The notes under the pieces are model-generated. The model saw only the letters and a program-made list of their open reading frames with translations, was not told the DNA's origin and made no database searches. From assembly GCF_009901565.1 (NCBI RefSeq), contig NZ_WXEW01000001.1, forward strand, positions 248,001-312,000: DNA of 64,000 bases, written 5' to 3'. The translations under genes and the position numbers were made by a program. The stretch is from Herbidospora solisilvae. GTDB taxonomy: Bacteria > Actinomycetota > Actinomycetes > Streptosporangiales > Streptosporangiaceae. How positions within the stretch are numbered: position 1 is the first letter of the stretch; each line of letters opens with the position of its first letter. Shown one piece after another: positions 1 to 10,586 of this stretch.

Positions 1-21
1 TGAGGCTCGAAGTCCACGGGA

Positions 22-2346
22 TCAGCCCCGGCCCGCCCCGGTGGACATGTCGGGCGTGCCGCCCTGGCCGGGCCCGCCGGGGCCCGGGTCGTCCGGGCCC
101 TGGTCGCCGGGACCCGGGTCGTTCGGTCCCGGGTCGGCGGGCGGGTCGTTCTGGCCGGGGTCGTTCGGCCCGGGGTCGTTGGGCTTGGGGTCGTTCTGCC
201 CCGGACCGTCGTTCCCGGGGTCGGTGGTGCCGGGGTCAGTGGTGCCGGGATCGGTCTGGTCCCAGCCGTCCGGGGGGCCGTACTGGTCCCACGGGTCCTC
301 GCCGTAGGGGTCGTCAGACCACGGGTCGAAGCGCTCCACCGCGCCGAACCGCTCCTCGTTGATCGGGGTGAACGGCGTCGCCGGAACCCCTTCCAGCGCG
401 GCCAGCATGGTCGCCTTCCAGATCGGGCCCGGCACCGTCGCGCCGAACACCGAGCCGTACCAGCGTCCGCCGATCGTCACGTTGTTCAGCTTGTGGGTGC
501 TCGCCCCGCGCGGGTCGGCCAGGCTGACCGCGCCGGCCAGGTCGGGCGTGAAGCCGGCGAACCAGGCGCTCGACTGGTTGTCGTTGGTGCCGGTCTTGCC
601 GGCCGCCGGGCGGCCGATGCCGCCGACGCCGCGCATCGTGCCCTTGGTGAACACCCCGGACAGGATGTCGGCGGCCGCGTCGGCGACCTCGGCGTCGATG
701 GCCTGCGAGCACTCGGGCGCGAACGACGTCTTCTTGCCGTCGCGGTCGACGACCTCGGTGATGGCCATGGGCTTGCAGTACTTGCCGCGCGCGCCGATCG
801 CCGCGTAGGCGTTGGCGACGGTCACCGGGTCCATCTCGTTGATGCCGAGCGTGAAGGTCTCGAACTCCTGGAGCTTCTTGCCGTCGGCGCGCTTGATGCC
901 GAGCGACTTGGCCGTCTTGACCGTCTCGCACAGGCCGACGCGCTCCTCCAGTTCCATGAAGAACGTGTTGACCGAGCCCCACGTCCCGGTCTGGAGGGTG
1001 GTGTAGCCGGGCGAGCCCTCGTCGTTGGTCACCGCGTGGTTCGGGTCGCCGACGGCGTTGCCGGCGCAGTCGGTGAACGCCGAGGGCGACGGCGCGGTGT
1101 ACGACCCGCCGACGTTGAACCCGTCGCTCAGCCGCATGCCCTGGCTCAGCGCCGTGAGCAGCGTGAACGTCTTGAACGTCGAACCCGCCTGGACGCCGCC
1201 GAGCCCGCCGTGGGCGCGGTCGGCGACCACGTTGTAGTCGAGGTCGTCCCGGCTGGCGGCCATCGCGCGGATCGCGCCGCTGCCCGGTTCGACGAGCGCC
1301 TGGGCGGCCACCGGGCCGTCCTTCTTGCCGACGTAGGCCGCGATGCCCTTCTGGGCGGCGTCCTGCATCTTCGGGTTCAGGGTGGTGCGGATCGTCATGC
1401 CGCCCTGCTTGAGGGCGCGTTCGCGGTCCGACCGCGTCTTGCCGAAGCGCTTGTCGGCCAGGACCTCGGCGGAGACGTACTGGCAGAAGTAGCGGTACTC
1501 GCTCGTCTCGCAGCCGCCGGGGATCGGCACGCCCTTGTAGCCGAGCTTGCTCTTCTTCGCCTTGGCCGCCTCGGCGGGGGTGATCTTGCCGAGTTCGGCC
1601 ATCCGGTCGAGGACGACGTCGCGGCGGGCGACCAGCGCGTCGCGGTTGCTCTTGCCGCCCTCCGGGTCGGTCGCGGTCGGCAGCCGGACGGCCGCCGCCA
1701 GCGTCGCCGACTGGACCAGGTTCAGCTTGGCCGCCGAGACGCCGAAGAAGCGCTTGGCCGCGGCCTGGATGCCGTGGGCGCCCGCGCCGAAGTAGGCGAT
1801 GTTCAGGTACTTCTCGAGGATCTGGTCCTTGCTGTACTTCTCCTCGACCGACAGCGCGTAGCGCAGCTCGTTGAGCTTGCGCACGTAGCTCGGCGCGAGC
1901 GCGGCCTCCTTCTGCTCGTCGGTGGTGGCGCTGTTGAGGAGGACCTGCTTGACGTACTGCTGGGTGATGCTGGAGCCGCCCTGGGCGACGCCGCCCGCGC
2001 TGAGGTTGGCGGCCAGGGCGCGGATGGTGCCCTCGATGTCGATGGCGCCGTGCTGGTAGAAGCGGTCGTCCTCGATCGCCACGATCGCGGTGCGCATGAC
2101 GGGCGCGACCTTGTCGATGGTGACGTTCTCGCGGTACTGGTCGTAGAACTGGGCGATGCGCTTGCCGTCGGCGTCCAGGAGCGTGGTCTTCTCGGCGAGC
2201 GGCGGTTCGGCCAGTTCCATGGGGCTCAGGTCGATGGTCTCGGCCACCCCGCTGAGGGCGATCCCGGCGGGGAGGGCGAGGCCGGCGGTGATCACCCCGG
2301 CGGCGATCCCGGCGACGAGCAGGCCGGGCATGGTACGCAGGCGCAT
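22..2346 (-). CDS. Bifunctional class A penicillin-binding protein (glycosyltransferase/transpeptidase)
   Basis: Polymerises and cross-links peptidoglycan outside the membrane. 774 aa: short basic N-terminus, one membrane anchor (about residues 7-35), GT51 glycosyltransferase domain with catalytic E92 in IEDDRFYQHG and the GGSSITQQYVKQ motif (123-134), then a transpeptidase domain with STFK (S389, K392), SVN (458-460) and KTGT (584-587). The last 100 or so residues are a Pro/Asp/Gly/Asn-rich tail. The ATG at 2344-2346 shares its A with the TGA of the upstream beta-lactamase gene, so the two are probably translationally coupled. An open frame continues upstream of the ATG but only as an out-of-frame shadow of the beta-lactamase. 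Family call is secure. The role as a beta-lactam-tolerant PBP is inferred only from its place in a bla operon. Confidence 0.93.
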   Translation of the reverse strand: MRLRTMPGLLVAGIAAGVITAGLALPAGIALSGVAETIDLSPMELAEPPLAEKTTLLDADGKRIAQFYDQYRENVTIDKVAPVMRTAIVAIEDDRFYQHGAIDIEGTIRALAANLSAGGVAQGGSSITQQYVKQVLLNSATTDEQKEAALAPSYVRKLNELRYALSVEEKYSKDQILEKYLNIAYFGAGAHGIQAAAKRFFGVSAAKLNLVQSATLAAAVRLPTATDPEGGKSNRDALVARRDVVLDRMAELGKITPAEAAKAKKSKLGYKGVPIPGGCETSEYRYFCQYVSAEVLADKRFGKTRSDRERALKQGGMTIRTTLNPKMQDAAQKGIAAYVGKKDGPVAAQALVEPGSGAIRAMAASRDDLDYNVVADRAHGGLGGVQAGSTFKTFTLLTALSQGMRLSDGFNVGGSYTAPSPSAFTDCAGNAVGDPNHAVTNDEGSPGYTTLQTGTWGSVNTFFMELEERVGLCETVKTAKSLGIKRADGKKLQEFETFTLGINEMDPVTVANAYAAIGARGKYCKPMAITEVVDRDGKKTSFAPECSQAIDAEVADAAADILSGVFTKGTMRGVGGIGRPAAGKTGTNDNQSSAWFAGFTPDLAGAVSLADPRGASTHKLNNVTIGGRWYGSVFGATVPGPIWKATMLAALEGVPATPFTPINEERFGAVERFDPWSDDPYGEDPWDQYGPPDGWDQTDPGTTDPGTTDPGNDGPGQNDPKPNDPGPNDPGQNDPPADPGPNDPGPGDQGPDDPGPGGPGQGGTPDMSTGAGRG
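38..310. repeat. GC-rich degenerate tandem repeat encoding the PBP C-terminal tail
   Basis: Short repeats based on gggtcg/ggtccc on the plus strand encode a tail made of DPG, NDP and TDPG units in the penicillin-binding protein. Such disordered Pro/Asp tails are common on actinobacterial class A PBPs and vary in length between strains. The repeat lies wholly inside the gene. Confidence 0.75.
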
Positions 2347-3194
2347 CACAGCTTCCCGAGGCCTCGTGCCGCGATCGTGGCGGCCCTGGCGATGACGGAC
2401 TCGTCGGCGGCGGCGTTCCTGTCGGTGCGGTTGGTGTAGATCGCCATGATGATCGGTTTCTTCGATCCCTTCGGCCAGATGACGGCGTAGTCGTTGGCGG
2501 TGCCGTAGGTGCCGCCGGTCCCGGTCTTGTCGCCGATCCGCCAGCTCTTGGGCAGGCCGGCGCGGATGCGCTTGTCTCCGGTCTCGTTGGCGACGAGCCA
2601 GCCGGTGAACGTGCGGCGGTCGCCCGCGTCGAGGGCGCCGCCCACGGTGAGGGCCTTCAGGTCCGCGGCGATGGCGGCCGGGGTGGTGGTGTCGCGGACC
2701 TCCCTCGGGTGCCAGAGGTTGAGCCCGGGTTCGTTGCGGTCGAGGCGCGAGACGTGGTCGTCCAGGCTCCGGAAGTATCCGGTCAGGCCCTTCGGGCCGC
2801 CGATCTGCCGGAGCAGCAGGTTGGCGGCGGCGTTGTCGCTCTTGGTGACCGCCGCCCTGGCCAGCGCGGCCACGGTCATGCGGGAGCCGACGTGCTTCGC
2901 GGTCTCCGGCGAGTTCGGCAGCAGGTCCTTCTTCCTGATGAGGATGCGCTTGCCGAGGATGTCGGGCTTCTTGTCCAGCACGGCCGCCGCGAGCACGCCC
3001 TTGAAGGTCGAGGCCAGCGGGAAGCGCTCGCCCGACCGGTAGGCGACGGTCCGGCCGGTGGCGGTGTCGAGGGCGTACAGGCCGATCCGGCCTTTGAACG
3101 CGGTCTCCAGCGCGCGCAGATCCGCGACCGCCGAGGTCGGCGGCGCGGTGACGCCACCGGAGAGCAGGGCGAGGGACAACACGAGGGGAAGCAT
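2346..3194 (-). CDS. bla: Class A serine beta-lactamase, secreted
   Basis: Hydrolyses beta-lactams outside the membrane. 282 aa with a short hydrophobic signal segment (residues 1-20, unusually without an N-terminal Arg/Lys) and all class A motifs: STFK (S62, K65), SDN (119-121), EPGLN omega loop with the general-base Glu (E155) and KTGT (223-226). The next codons upstream end at an in-frame TGA without another start, so ATG 3192-3194 is the only choice; no good ribosome-binding site precedes it. It lies divergent to a LysR gene, an arrangement known from Streptomyces cacaoi blaL with blaA/blaB. Its stop overlaps the start of the downstream PBP. Confidence 0.93.
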   Translation of the reverse strand: MLPLVLSLALLSGGVTAPPTSAVADLRALETAFKGRIGLYALDTATGRTVAYRSGERFPLASTFKGVLAAAVLDKKPDILGKRILIRKKDLLPNSPETAKHVGSRMTVAALARAAVTKSDNAAANLLLRQIGGPKGLTGYFRSLDDHVSRLDRNEPGLNLWHPREVRDTTTPAAIAADLKALTVGGALDAGDRRTFTGWLVANETGDKRIRAGLPKSWRIGDKTGTGGTYGTANDYAVIWPKGSKKPIIMAIYTNRTDRNAAADESVIARAATIAARGLGKL

Positions 3195-3248
3195 GCCGAA
3201 GAGTCTGTTCTGTCAGCGTAAATACCGTCAAAGACACTTGAAGCCTAC

Positions 3249-3269
3249 ATTATGCGTTCATGACATAAT
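3249..3269. promoter_or_regulatory. Probable LysR-type operator between bla and its regulator
   Basis: A perfect 6-bp inverted repeat ATTATG (3249-3254) and CATAAT (3264-3269) with a 9-bp spacer contains the T-N11-A core typical of LysR sites (T3253, A3265). The right arm CATAAT also resembles a -10 box 8 bp before the GTG of the LysR gene, so binding should repress the regulator itself while acting on the divergent bla promoter. It is the only AT-rich stretch in the 83-bp gap. Confidence 0.7.
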
Positions 3270-3277
3270 CACTGGTC

Positions 3278-4147
3278 GTGGACCTCCTCGCCGCCTGGAG
3301 AGTGTTCGTCAACGTGAGCGAACGCGGCAGCTTCACCGAAGGCGCCGCCGCCTCCCAGGTGCCCCAGCCCGTGGCCAGCCGCCGCATCGCCGCGCTGGAA
3401 CAGCACCTCGGCGCCAAGCTCTTCGACCGGTCCGCGCGCGGCGCGCTGCTGACCGACTTCGGCCGTGACCTGCTGCCCTCGGCGCAGCGTCTGGTCCGGC
3501 TCGCCGACGACATGGAGTGGGAGGCGGGCCAGGCCCGGCTCAAGCCGCTGCGGCTGGCCGTCCCGGAGATCTGCGCGGTCCGCGACCTGGCCCTCCTGAC
3601 GGTGGAGGCCCGGCAGGAGGGCGTGCACCTCGACGTGGTCGGCGCCGCCGCCGGGATCAGGGCCGAGCTGGCCCGCTCCCGCGAGGTCCGCGCGGCGCTG
3701 GTGGCCACGCCGGAGGACGGCGCGACGTGGGTGGTCGACCTGGGCCTGGCCGGCGTGGGGGGTCCGCCGGGTCCGGTCGTGTACGTCGAGAGCCTCCGGC
3801 CCGCCCGCGCCGACAGGTCGGCCCGCAGGCCGAGGATCTGGATCCAGCCAGAGGACGACGTCCCGCACATCAGGGACCGCCTCCTCCGGATCAGGGACGC
3901 CGCAGGCCTGCTCCCCTCCCAGGTCGCCGTCGCCCCCTCGCTGGTGACGGCCGCCGCCGAGGTGATGGTCTCGGCCGACCTGCTGCTCTGCTCCCCCCGC
4001 CAGGCCGCCGAGCTCGGGCTGGCGTGGCGGCCCGTCGGCGAGCTGCGCCTCACCCGCGGGTACGCTGTGGCCTCCGCCATCGGGGACGACGCCGAGCGGG
4101 TGCGGGGATGGCGTCGGGTGGCCGCCTGCCTGGGGGTTGACGCGTGA
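3278..4147 (+). CDS. LysR-family transcriptional regulator (BlaA-like)
   Basis: DNA-binding activator/repressor. 289 aa with an N-terminal winged helix (about residues 3-60; GSFTEGAAASQVPQPVASRR recognition region) and a C-terminal effector domain that is rather divergent from LysR_substrate. GTG start at 3278 with a -10-like CATAAT 8 bp upstream suggests a nearly leaderless message. Divergent from the class A beta-lactamase with a LysR box in the gap; its TGA overlaps the GTG of the next gene by four bases (GTGA). By gene order it matches the S. cacaoi blaA regulator of blaL; that functional transfer is inference. Confidence 0.85.
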   Translation: MDLLAAWRVFVNVSERGSFTEGAAASQVPQPVASRRIAALEQHLGAKLFDRSARGALLTDFGRDLLPSAQRLVRLADDMEWEAGQARLKPLRLAVPEICAVRDLALLTVEARQEGVHLDVVGAAAGIRAELARSREVRAALVATPEDGATWVVDLGLAGVGGPPGPVVYVESLRPARADRSARRPRIWIQPEDDVPHIRDRLLRIRDAAGLLPSQVAVAPSLVTAAAEVMVSADLLLCSPRQAAELGLAWRPVGELRLTRGYAVASAIGDDAERVRGWRRVAACLGVDA

Positions 4148-5022
4148 TCCGTGACCTGCGCCGGATGCTCGACGACGGAGGGCTGCGAGGCTCGTTCCTG
4201 GTCCGCGACCTGCGTACCGGCGAGGAGCTCGGCATCGACCCCGACGACGAGTACCCGACCGCGTCCCTGGTCAAGGTGCCGCTGGCCGCGGCCACCCTCG
4301 ACCGCATCAGGCGCGGCGAGCTCGACGGGGCCACCCGCCTGACGGTCGGCCCCGGCGCCCGTTTCTCGCCCGGCCCGACGGGCACCAGCCGGTTCCGGCA
4401 CCCGGCCGAGATCGCCGTCGACGACCTGCTCCTGCTGACCATGACGGTCAGCGACAACACCGCGGGCGACGCCCTGTTCGAGCTGACCCCGCCCGCGATG
4501 GTGGCCGCCTTCCTGGAGGAGCACGGCCTGCGCGGCATCTCCGTCCGCCACACGCTGCGCCACCTGACCGAGAGCCCGGTGCAGGCCCTCGGCGGCCACC
4601 TGGCCCACGTGCTGGCCATCGAGGGCTCCACCGCCGGGCGCGGCCACCCGGTCCCCGAGCTCGACGTGACCCGCGGCTCGTCGGGGTCGGCCCGCGCCTT
4701 CGTCGACCTGCTGGCGGCGTTGTGGCGGCCGTCCAGGATCGACCCCTGGGTGGCCGGGCGGGTGCGCGAGCTGATGGGCGACAACGTGCTGCGCCAGCGC
4801 CTGGCCCCCGACTTCACCTCCGACCTGACGACGTGGTCGTCCAAGACCGGCACCATGCTCAACCTGCGCCACGAGGTCGGCGTGGTGGAACACGTCGACG
4901 GCCAGGTCCACGCGGTGGCGGCGCTGACGGAGTCGCGCGTCGCGGCGGTCCGCCAGCCGGGGGCCGAGGCGCTCATGGCTCAGGTGGCGCGGGCGTTACG
5001 GGACGAAATCCGGTCGCGCTGA
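4144..5022 (+). CDS. Cytoplasmic class A beta-lactamase-like protein (BlaB-like sensor)
   Basis: 292 aa with the fold motifs of class A beta-lactamases, SLVK (S41, K44), SDN (103-105) and KTG (234-236), but with no signal peptide: the chain begins with charged residues, so it should stay in the cytoplasm. In my alignment the omega-loop general base Glu (first residue of ExELN in class A enzymes) is replaced by Val (V170 in VPELD). Such a protein could be acylated by a beta-lactam but would deacylate slowly, as expected of a sensor. It overlaps the LysR gene (GTGA), matching S. cacaoi blaA-blaB, where BlaB is a penicillin-recognising protein needed for induction. An alternative is a serine hydrolase with an unrelated substrate. 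Confidence 0.8.
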   Translation: MIRDLRRMLDDGGLRGSFLVRDLRTGEELGIDPDDEYPTASLVKVPLAAATLDRIRRGELDGATRLTVGPGARFSPGPTGTSRFRHPAEIAVDDLLLLTMTVSDNTAGDALFELTPPAMVAAFLEEHGLRGISVRHTLRHLTESPVQALGGHLAHVLAIEGSTAGRGHPVPELDVTRGSSGSARAFVDLLAALWRPSRIDPWVAGRVRELMGDNVLRQRLAPDFTSDLTTWSSKTGTMLNLRHEVGVVEHVDGQVHAVAALTESRVAAVRQPGAEALMAQVARALRDEIRSR

Positions 5023-5051
5023 CCGTGCCCGCACTGCGACGATCACGGCAA

Positions 5052-5834
5052 ATGAGCACCCGACTGCGGGCGGTCGCCCGCGAGACCATGGACATCGTCG
5101 CGAACGGCGGATACCGCGCCCCCTCCGGCCGCTGGGTCGAGGTGACGGTCGACCCGGCCCTGACCCGCCTCCACCTGCCCGGCGAGCGGCTCGACCGGCG
5201 CGGCGACCGCACGCCGCTGATCGACGTGCGCAACCAGACCACGCTCCAGGGGGCCCGCGAGCTCGGCGGCGAGCCGGCCTGTCTCGTCTTCGCCTCGGCC
5301 AAGAACCCCGGCGGCGGCTTCCTCAACGGCGCGAAGGCCCAGGAGGAGGACGTGGCCCGCGCCTCGGCGCTCTACACCTGCCTGACCGCCGCCCCCGCGT
5401 TCTACGCCTTCCACCGCGAACAGGGCGATCTGCGCTACAGCGACCGGGTGATCTACTCCCCCGGCGTGCCGGTCTTCCGCGACGACCGCGGCGACCTGCT
5501 CGACGAGCCCTACCGCGTGGCGTTCCTGACCTCCGCCGCCCCCAACGCGCGGGCCATGGGGCAGACGCGGCGCGAGTCGCTCGCGGAACTCCCGGAGCTG
5601 TTGCACGCGAGGGCCGCGCGGGTGCTCGACGTCGCGGCGGCGCACGGGCACCGGCGGCTGGTGCTCGGCGCGTGGGGCTGCGGGGTGTTCGGCAACGACC
5701 CCGCGATGGTCGCCGCCGCCTTCGCCACGGCCCTCGCCGGTCCGCAGCCGTTCGACCACGTCAGATTCGCCGTGCTCGACCGCCATCCGGGCACCCCGAC
5801 CTTCGCCGCGTTCAGGGCGGCCCTCACCGGCTGA
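5052..5834 (+). CDS. Bacterial poly(ADP-ribose) glycohydrolase (DUF2263/TIGR02452 macrodomain)
   Basis: 260 aa. Carries the PARG signature GGG-X7-QEE (GGG 87-89, QEE 97-99), with the two catalytic glutamates at 98-99, in a macrodomain-like fold; the structurally solved bacterial PARG from Thermomonospora curvata belongs to this family. It should cleave the ribose-ribose bond in poly(ADP-ribose). The ATG at 5052 gives the family N-terminus (xxVARETxxI); a GTG at 5025 is in frame but adds an untypical stretch. It starts 29 bp after the BlaB-like gene in the same direction, so it probably shares the LysR-BlaB transcript; no functional link is known. Confidence 0.85.
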   Translation: MSTRLRAVARETMDIVANGGYRAPSGRWVEVTVDPALTRLHLPGERLDRRGDRTPLIDVRNQTTLQGARELGGEPACLVFASAKNPGGGFLNGAKAQEEDVARASALYTCLTAAPAFYAFHREQGDLRYSDRVIYSPGVPVFRDDRGDLLDEPYRVAFLTSAAPNARAMGQTRRESLAELPELLHARAARVLDVAAAHGHRRLVLGAWGCGVFGNDPAMVAAAFATALAGPQPFDHVRFAVLDRHPGTPTFAAFRAALTG

Positions 5835-5893
5835 GCGGCACCGGCACGGGCACGACGACCCGTTTCCCGGCGGTTCCCGGAGCCGGTCATCGG

Positions 5894-6667
5894 TCAGCCG
5901 GACGGCACGACGTCGGTCAGCGCGGGCCGCTTGGCGTGGCGGCCGTTGCCCGAGGAGCGGCCGGTCAGGCGGCGGATCAGCCACGGCCCCAGGAAGGTGA
6001 CCACCCAGACCACCTCCGCGCGGCACCGGGCCAGCCGGTTCGGCGGCTCCAGCGGCGGCAGCGGCGTGGTCCAGGAGTCGTCGGCGCCCGGCAGGCCCAG
6101 GGCGTGCGCGGCGCCCGCCGCGATCAGCGAATGGCCCAGCGGGGTCGCGTGCACGCGGTCGCGGCACCACAACCTCGGGTCGACCCCGATCGCGTGGGAC
6201 TCCGTGTCGACCACGATCACCCCGAGGCGCAGGGCCGACTCGCGGATGCGCCGGTTGAACTCCAGCAGCCTCGGCCGCAGGTGCCGGGTCATCGCGGAGA
6301 TCCGGGTCACGTCGGGATAGGTGAACGTCAGGACGGTCGCCCCGGCGCCGGCGAACGCGGCGTAGACGGCGTCGAGGTCGGCCATCACCGCGTCGACGTC
6401 GAACCCGGGGCGGACCAGGTCGTTCATGCCGACCATCACGGAGACCAGGTCGGGCCGCATGGCCAGGGCCGGGCCGAGCTGCGTCGCCCTGACGTGGCGG
6501 GCGCGGTGGCCGCGGACGGCGAGGTTGGCGTACCGGAGGCCGGGATGGTGGACGGCGAGCATCTCGGCGAACCGGTCGGCCCAGCCCCGGTAGCCCGCCG
6601 ACTCGTCGCCGTCGTTGAGGCCCTCGGTCTGGCTGTCGCCGACGGCGACGTAACGGAGATAGCGCAT
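5894..6667 (-). CDS. SGNH/GDSL-family hydrolase
   Basis: 257 aa. Block I GDSQTEG (near residue 10) supplies the nucleophilic Ser, block III GMNDL is present at about residue 80, and RVHATPLGH (about 170) gives the catalytic His region. No signal peptide, so probably a cytoplasmic esterase of unknown substrate; the C-terminal 60 residues are a basic extension. Starts at ATG 6665-6667. It lies 107 bp downstream of the UvrA-like gene on the same strand and converges on the PARG gene (59 bp apart). Family certain, substrate unknown. Confidence 0.85.
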   Translation of the reverse strand: MRYLRYVAVGDSQTEGLNDGDESAGYRGWADRFAEMLAVHHPGLRYANLAVRGHRARHVRATQLGPALAMRPDLVSVMVGMNDLVRPGFDVDAVMADLDAVYAAFAGAGATVLTFTYPDVTRISAMTRHLRPRLLEFNRRIRESALRLGVIVVDTESHAIGVDPRLWCRDRVHATPLGHSLIAAGAAHALGLPGADDSWTTPLPPLEPPNRLARCRAEVVWVVTFLGPWLIRRLTGRSSGNGRHAKRPALTDVVPSG

Positions 6668-6774
6668 GCCGGCTCCTGCGCTCAGGTGGTCGTGCGAAGT
6701 GATCGCACCAGTGCCGCCTGTCCGGTTCTCACCACCCAGATGACCGCCGTCTTAAGGCCGGGTGAGCCTTGCCC

Positions 6775-9051
<2,277 letters not shown>

Positions 9052-9069
9052 CCGGGAGAGCCTAGACGA

Positions 9070-9086
9070 CCGGAGCGACGCTCCGG
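9070..9086. terminator. GC hairpin between the oxidase and UvrA-like genes
   Basis: CCGGAGCG and CGCTCCGG form a tight inverted repeat in the 101-bp gap downstream of the multicopper oxidase gene. There is no T-run on either side, so it may be only a weak terminator or an mRNA-stabilising hairpin. Confidence 0.35.
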
Positions 9087-9152
9087 CCCGCCCGCGCCCA
9101 GACCGCCGGCACCGCCAGCCCGGCCCAGGGCCGACGGGCTCCAGCCCGCGCT

Positions 9153-10586
9153 TCAGGGGATGACGTCGAAGGTCGCCATCATGGCCATGTCCTCGTGTTC
9201 GAGGTTGTGGCAGTGGAAGACGTACCGGCCCGGATAGCCGTCGAACCGGGCGATCACCTCCACGGTCTGCGCCTCCCGCAACTCGACGGTGTCCTTCCAC
9301 TCCGGGTTCGGCGTACCGTCGGCCATCACCTGGAAGTGCGCCAGGTGCAGGTGGATCGGGTGGCTGACGTCGCTGGTGAAGCGCCAGATCTCGGTCGCGC
9401 CCAGCTTCACCGTGGCGTCGACCCGGTCGGCGGCGTACGGCCTGCCGTTGATCAGCCAGCCGGTGCCGCCGTGCATGTTGCCGCTGGTGAACTCGAAGTC
9501 GCGGGTCACCGTGGCCGAGGCCGGGTCGAGCCGGTCGACCCGGGAGAGCACGGCCGGGACGGCGGAGTCGTCGGGGGCGTCGCGGTCGACGTCGAACCGC
9601 ATGACGCGGCCGTCGCCGGCGAGGTCGCGCAGCTCGACGCGGTCGCCGATCCGGTGGGCGGCGAAGTCGACGACGAGGTCCGCCCGTTCGCCGGGCGACA
9701 GGCGTACCGAATCGAGGGTTCTCGGCGCGGGCAGCAGGCCGCCGTCGGTGCCGATCTGGACGATCGGGCCGCCGGTCGACAACTCGTAGGGCCGGGCGTT
9801 CGACGCGTTGACCACCCGCAGCCGGTAGCGGGCGCGGGCCACCTTCAGCACGGGCCACGGCGCGCCGTTGACCAGCGTGACGTCGCCCAGCACCCCGCCC
9901 ATGTAGGCCTCCTTGGCGCCGGGCCTGCCCGGCACTCCCGGGTAGGGCATGGTGCCGTCGGCCGCGAAGGAGCGGTCGCAGATCACCAGGGGGATCTCGC
10001 GTTCGCCCTTCGGGAGCGGCAGCGCGTCCTCCTCGTCGTCGCGGACCAGGAAGAGCCCGGCCAGCCCGCGCCAGACCTGCGGGCCGGTGTAGTCCATGCG
10101 GTGGTCGTGATACCAGAGGGTGGCGGCGCGCTGCGTCATCGGATAGTCGTATTCGCGGATCGCCCCCGGGTGTACGAGGTCGGTCGGATGCCCGTCCGAG
10201 GCCGCCGGGGTGTGGCCTCCGTGCAGGTGCAGCACGGTCGGCGCGGCCAGGCCGTTCCTGAGCCGGACCACGGTCCTGCGGTCGCGGCGGGTCTCGATCG
10301 TCGGGCCGGGGAAGACGCCGTCGTAGCCCCAGATGGGCGTGCGCAGCCCCGGGAGGATCGTGGCGACCGCCTGGCGGGCGGTCAGGTCGTAGTGGTCGGC
10401 GTCGCCGCGCCGGACCGGGCGGGCCACCGGCGGGACGGGCAGCGGGACGGCGAACGGCCGAGGCAGTGGAGCGGTGCTGCGCAAAACCTGCGGCACCGGG
10501 GTGCCCGCGAGCAGCGAGCACCCCGTGACCAGAGCGAACCCGCCCAGGCCGATGGTGGCCAGGGCCTCACGCCGGGTGAGCCTCAC
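9153..10586 (-). CDS. Multicopper oxidase (CotA/bilirubin oxidase-like), Tat lipoprotein
   Basis: 477 aa. Three-cupredoxin laccase-type enzyme with all copper motifs: HLHGGH and WYHDHRMDYT in domain 1, HPIHLHLAHF and HCHNLEHEDMAMM in domain 3; the Met ending the last motif is the probable type 1 axial ligand. It should oxidise phenols, bilirubin-like molecules or metals with reduction of O2 to water. The N-terminus has a twin-arginine motif (TRREALATIG) followed by a hydrophobic core and a lipobox-like LVTGC, suggesting Tat export of a folded lipoprotein. Overlaps the upstream membrane-protein gene by four bases, so the pair is an operon. Substrate unknown. Confidence 0.9.
   Translation of the reverse strand: MRLTRREALATIGLGGFALVTGCSLLAGTPVPQVLRSTAPLPRPFAVPLPVPPVARPVRRGDADHYDLTARQAVATILPGLRTPIWGYDGVFPGPTIETRRDRRTVVRLRNGLAAPTVLHLHGGHTPAASDGHPTDLVHPGAIREYDYPMTQRAATLWYHDHRMDYTGPQVWRGLAGLFLVRDDEEDALPLPKGEREIPLVICDRSFAADGTMPYPGVPGRPGAKEAYMGGVLGDVTLVNGAPWPVLKVARARYRLRVVNASNARPYELSTGGPIVQIGTDGGLLPAPRTLDSVRLSPGERADLVVDFAAHRIGDRVELRDLAGDGRVMRFDVDRDAPDDSAVPAVLSRVDRLDPASATVTRDFEFTSGNMHGGTGWLINGRPYAADRVDATVKLGATEIWRFTSDVSHPIHLHLAHFQVMADGTPNPEWKDTVELREAQTVEVIARFDGYPGRYVFHCHNLEHEDMAMMATFDVIP

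Noticed and set aside
493-2439. Long plus-strand frame opposite the PBP gene
   Set aside because: High-GC antisense frame made of Gly/Arg/Val/Asp repeats with no recognisable domain; same reasoning for many other long frames opposite real genes.
2347-3237. N-terminal extension of the PBP frame upstream of 2346
   Set aside because: It is the out-of-frame shadow of the beta-lactamase gene, with Arg/Pro/His-rich composition and no signal or domain.
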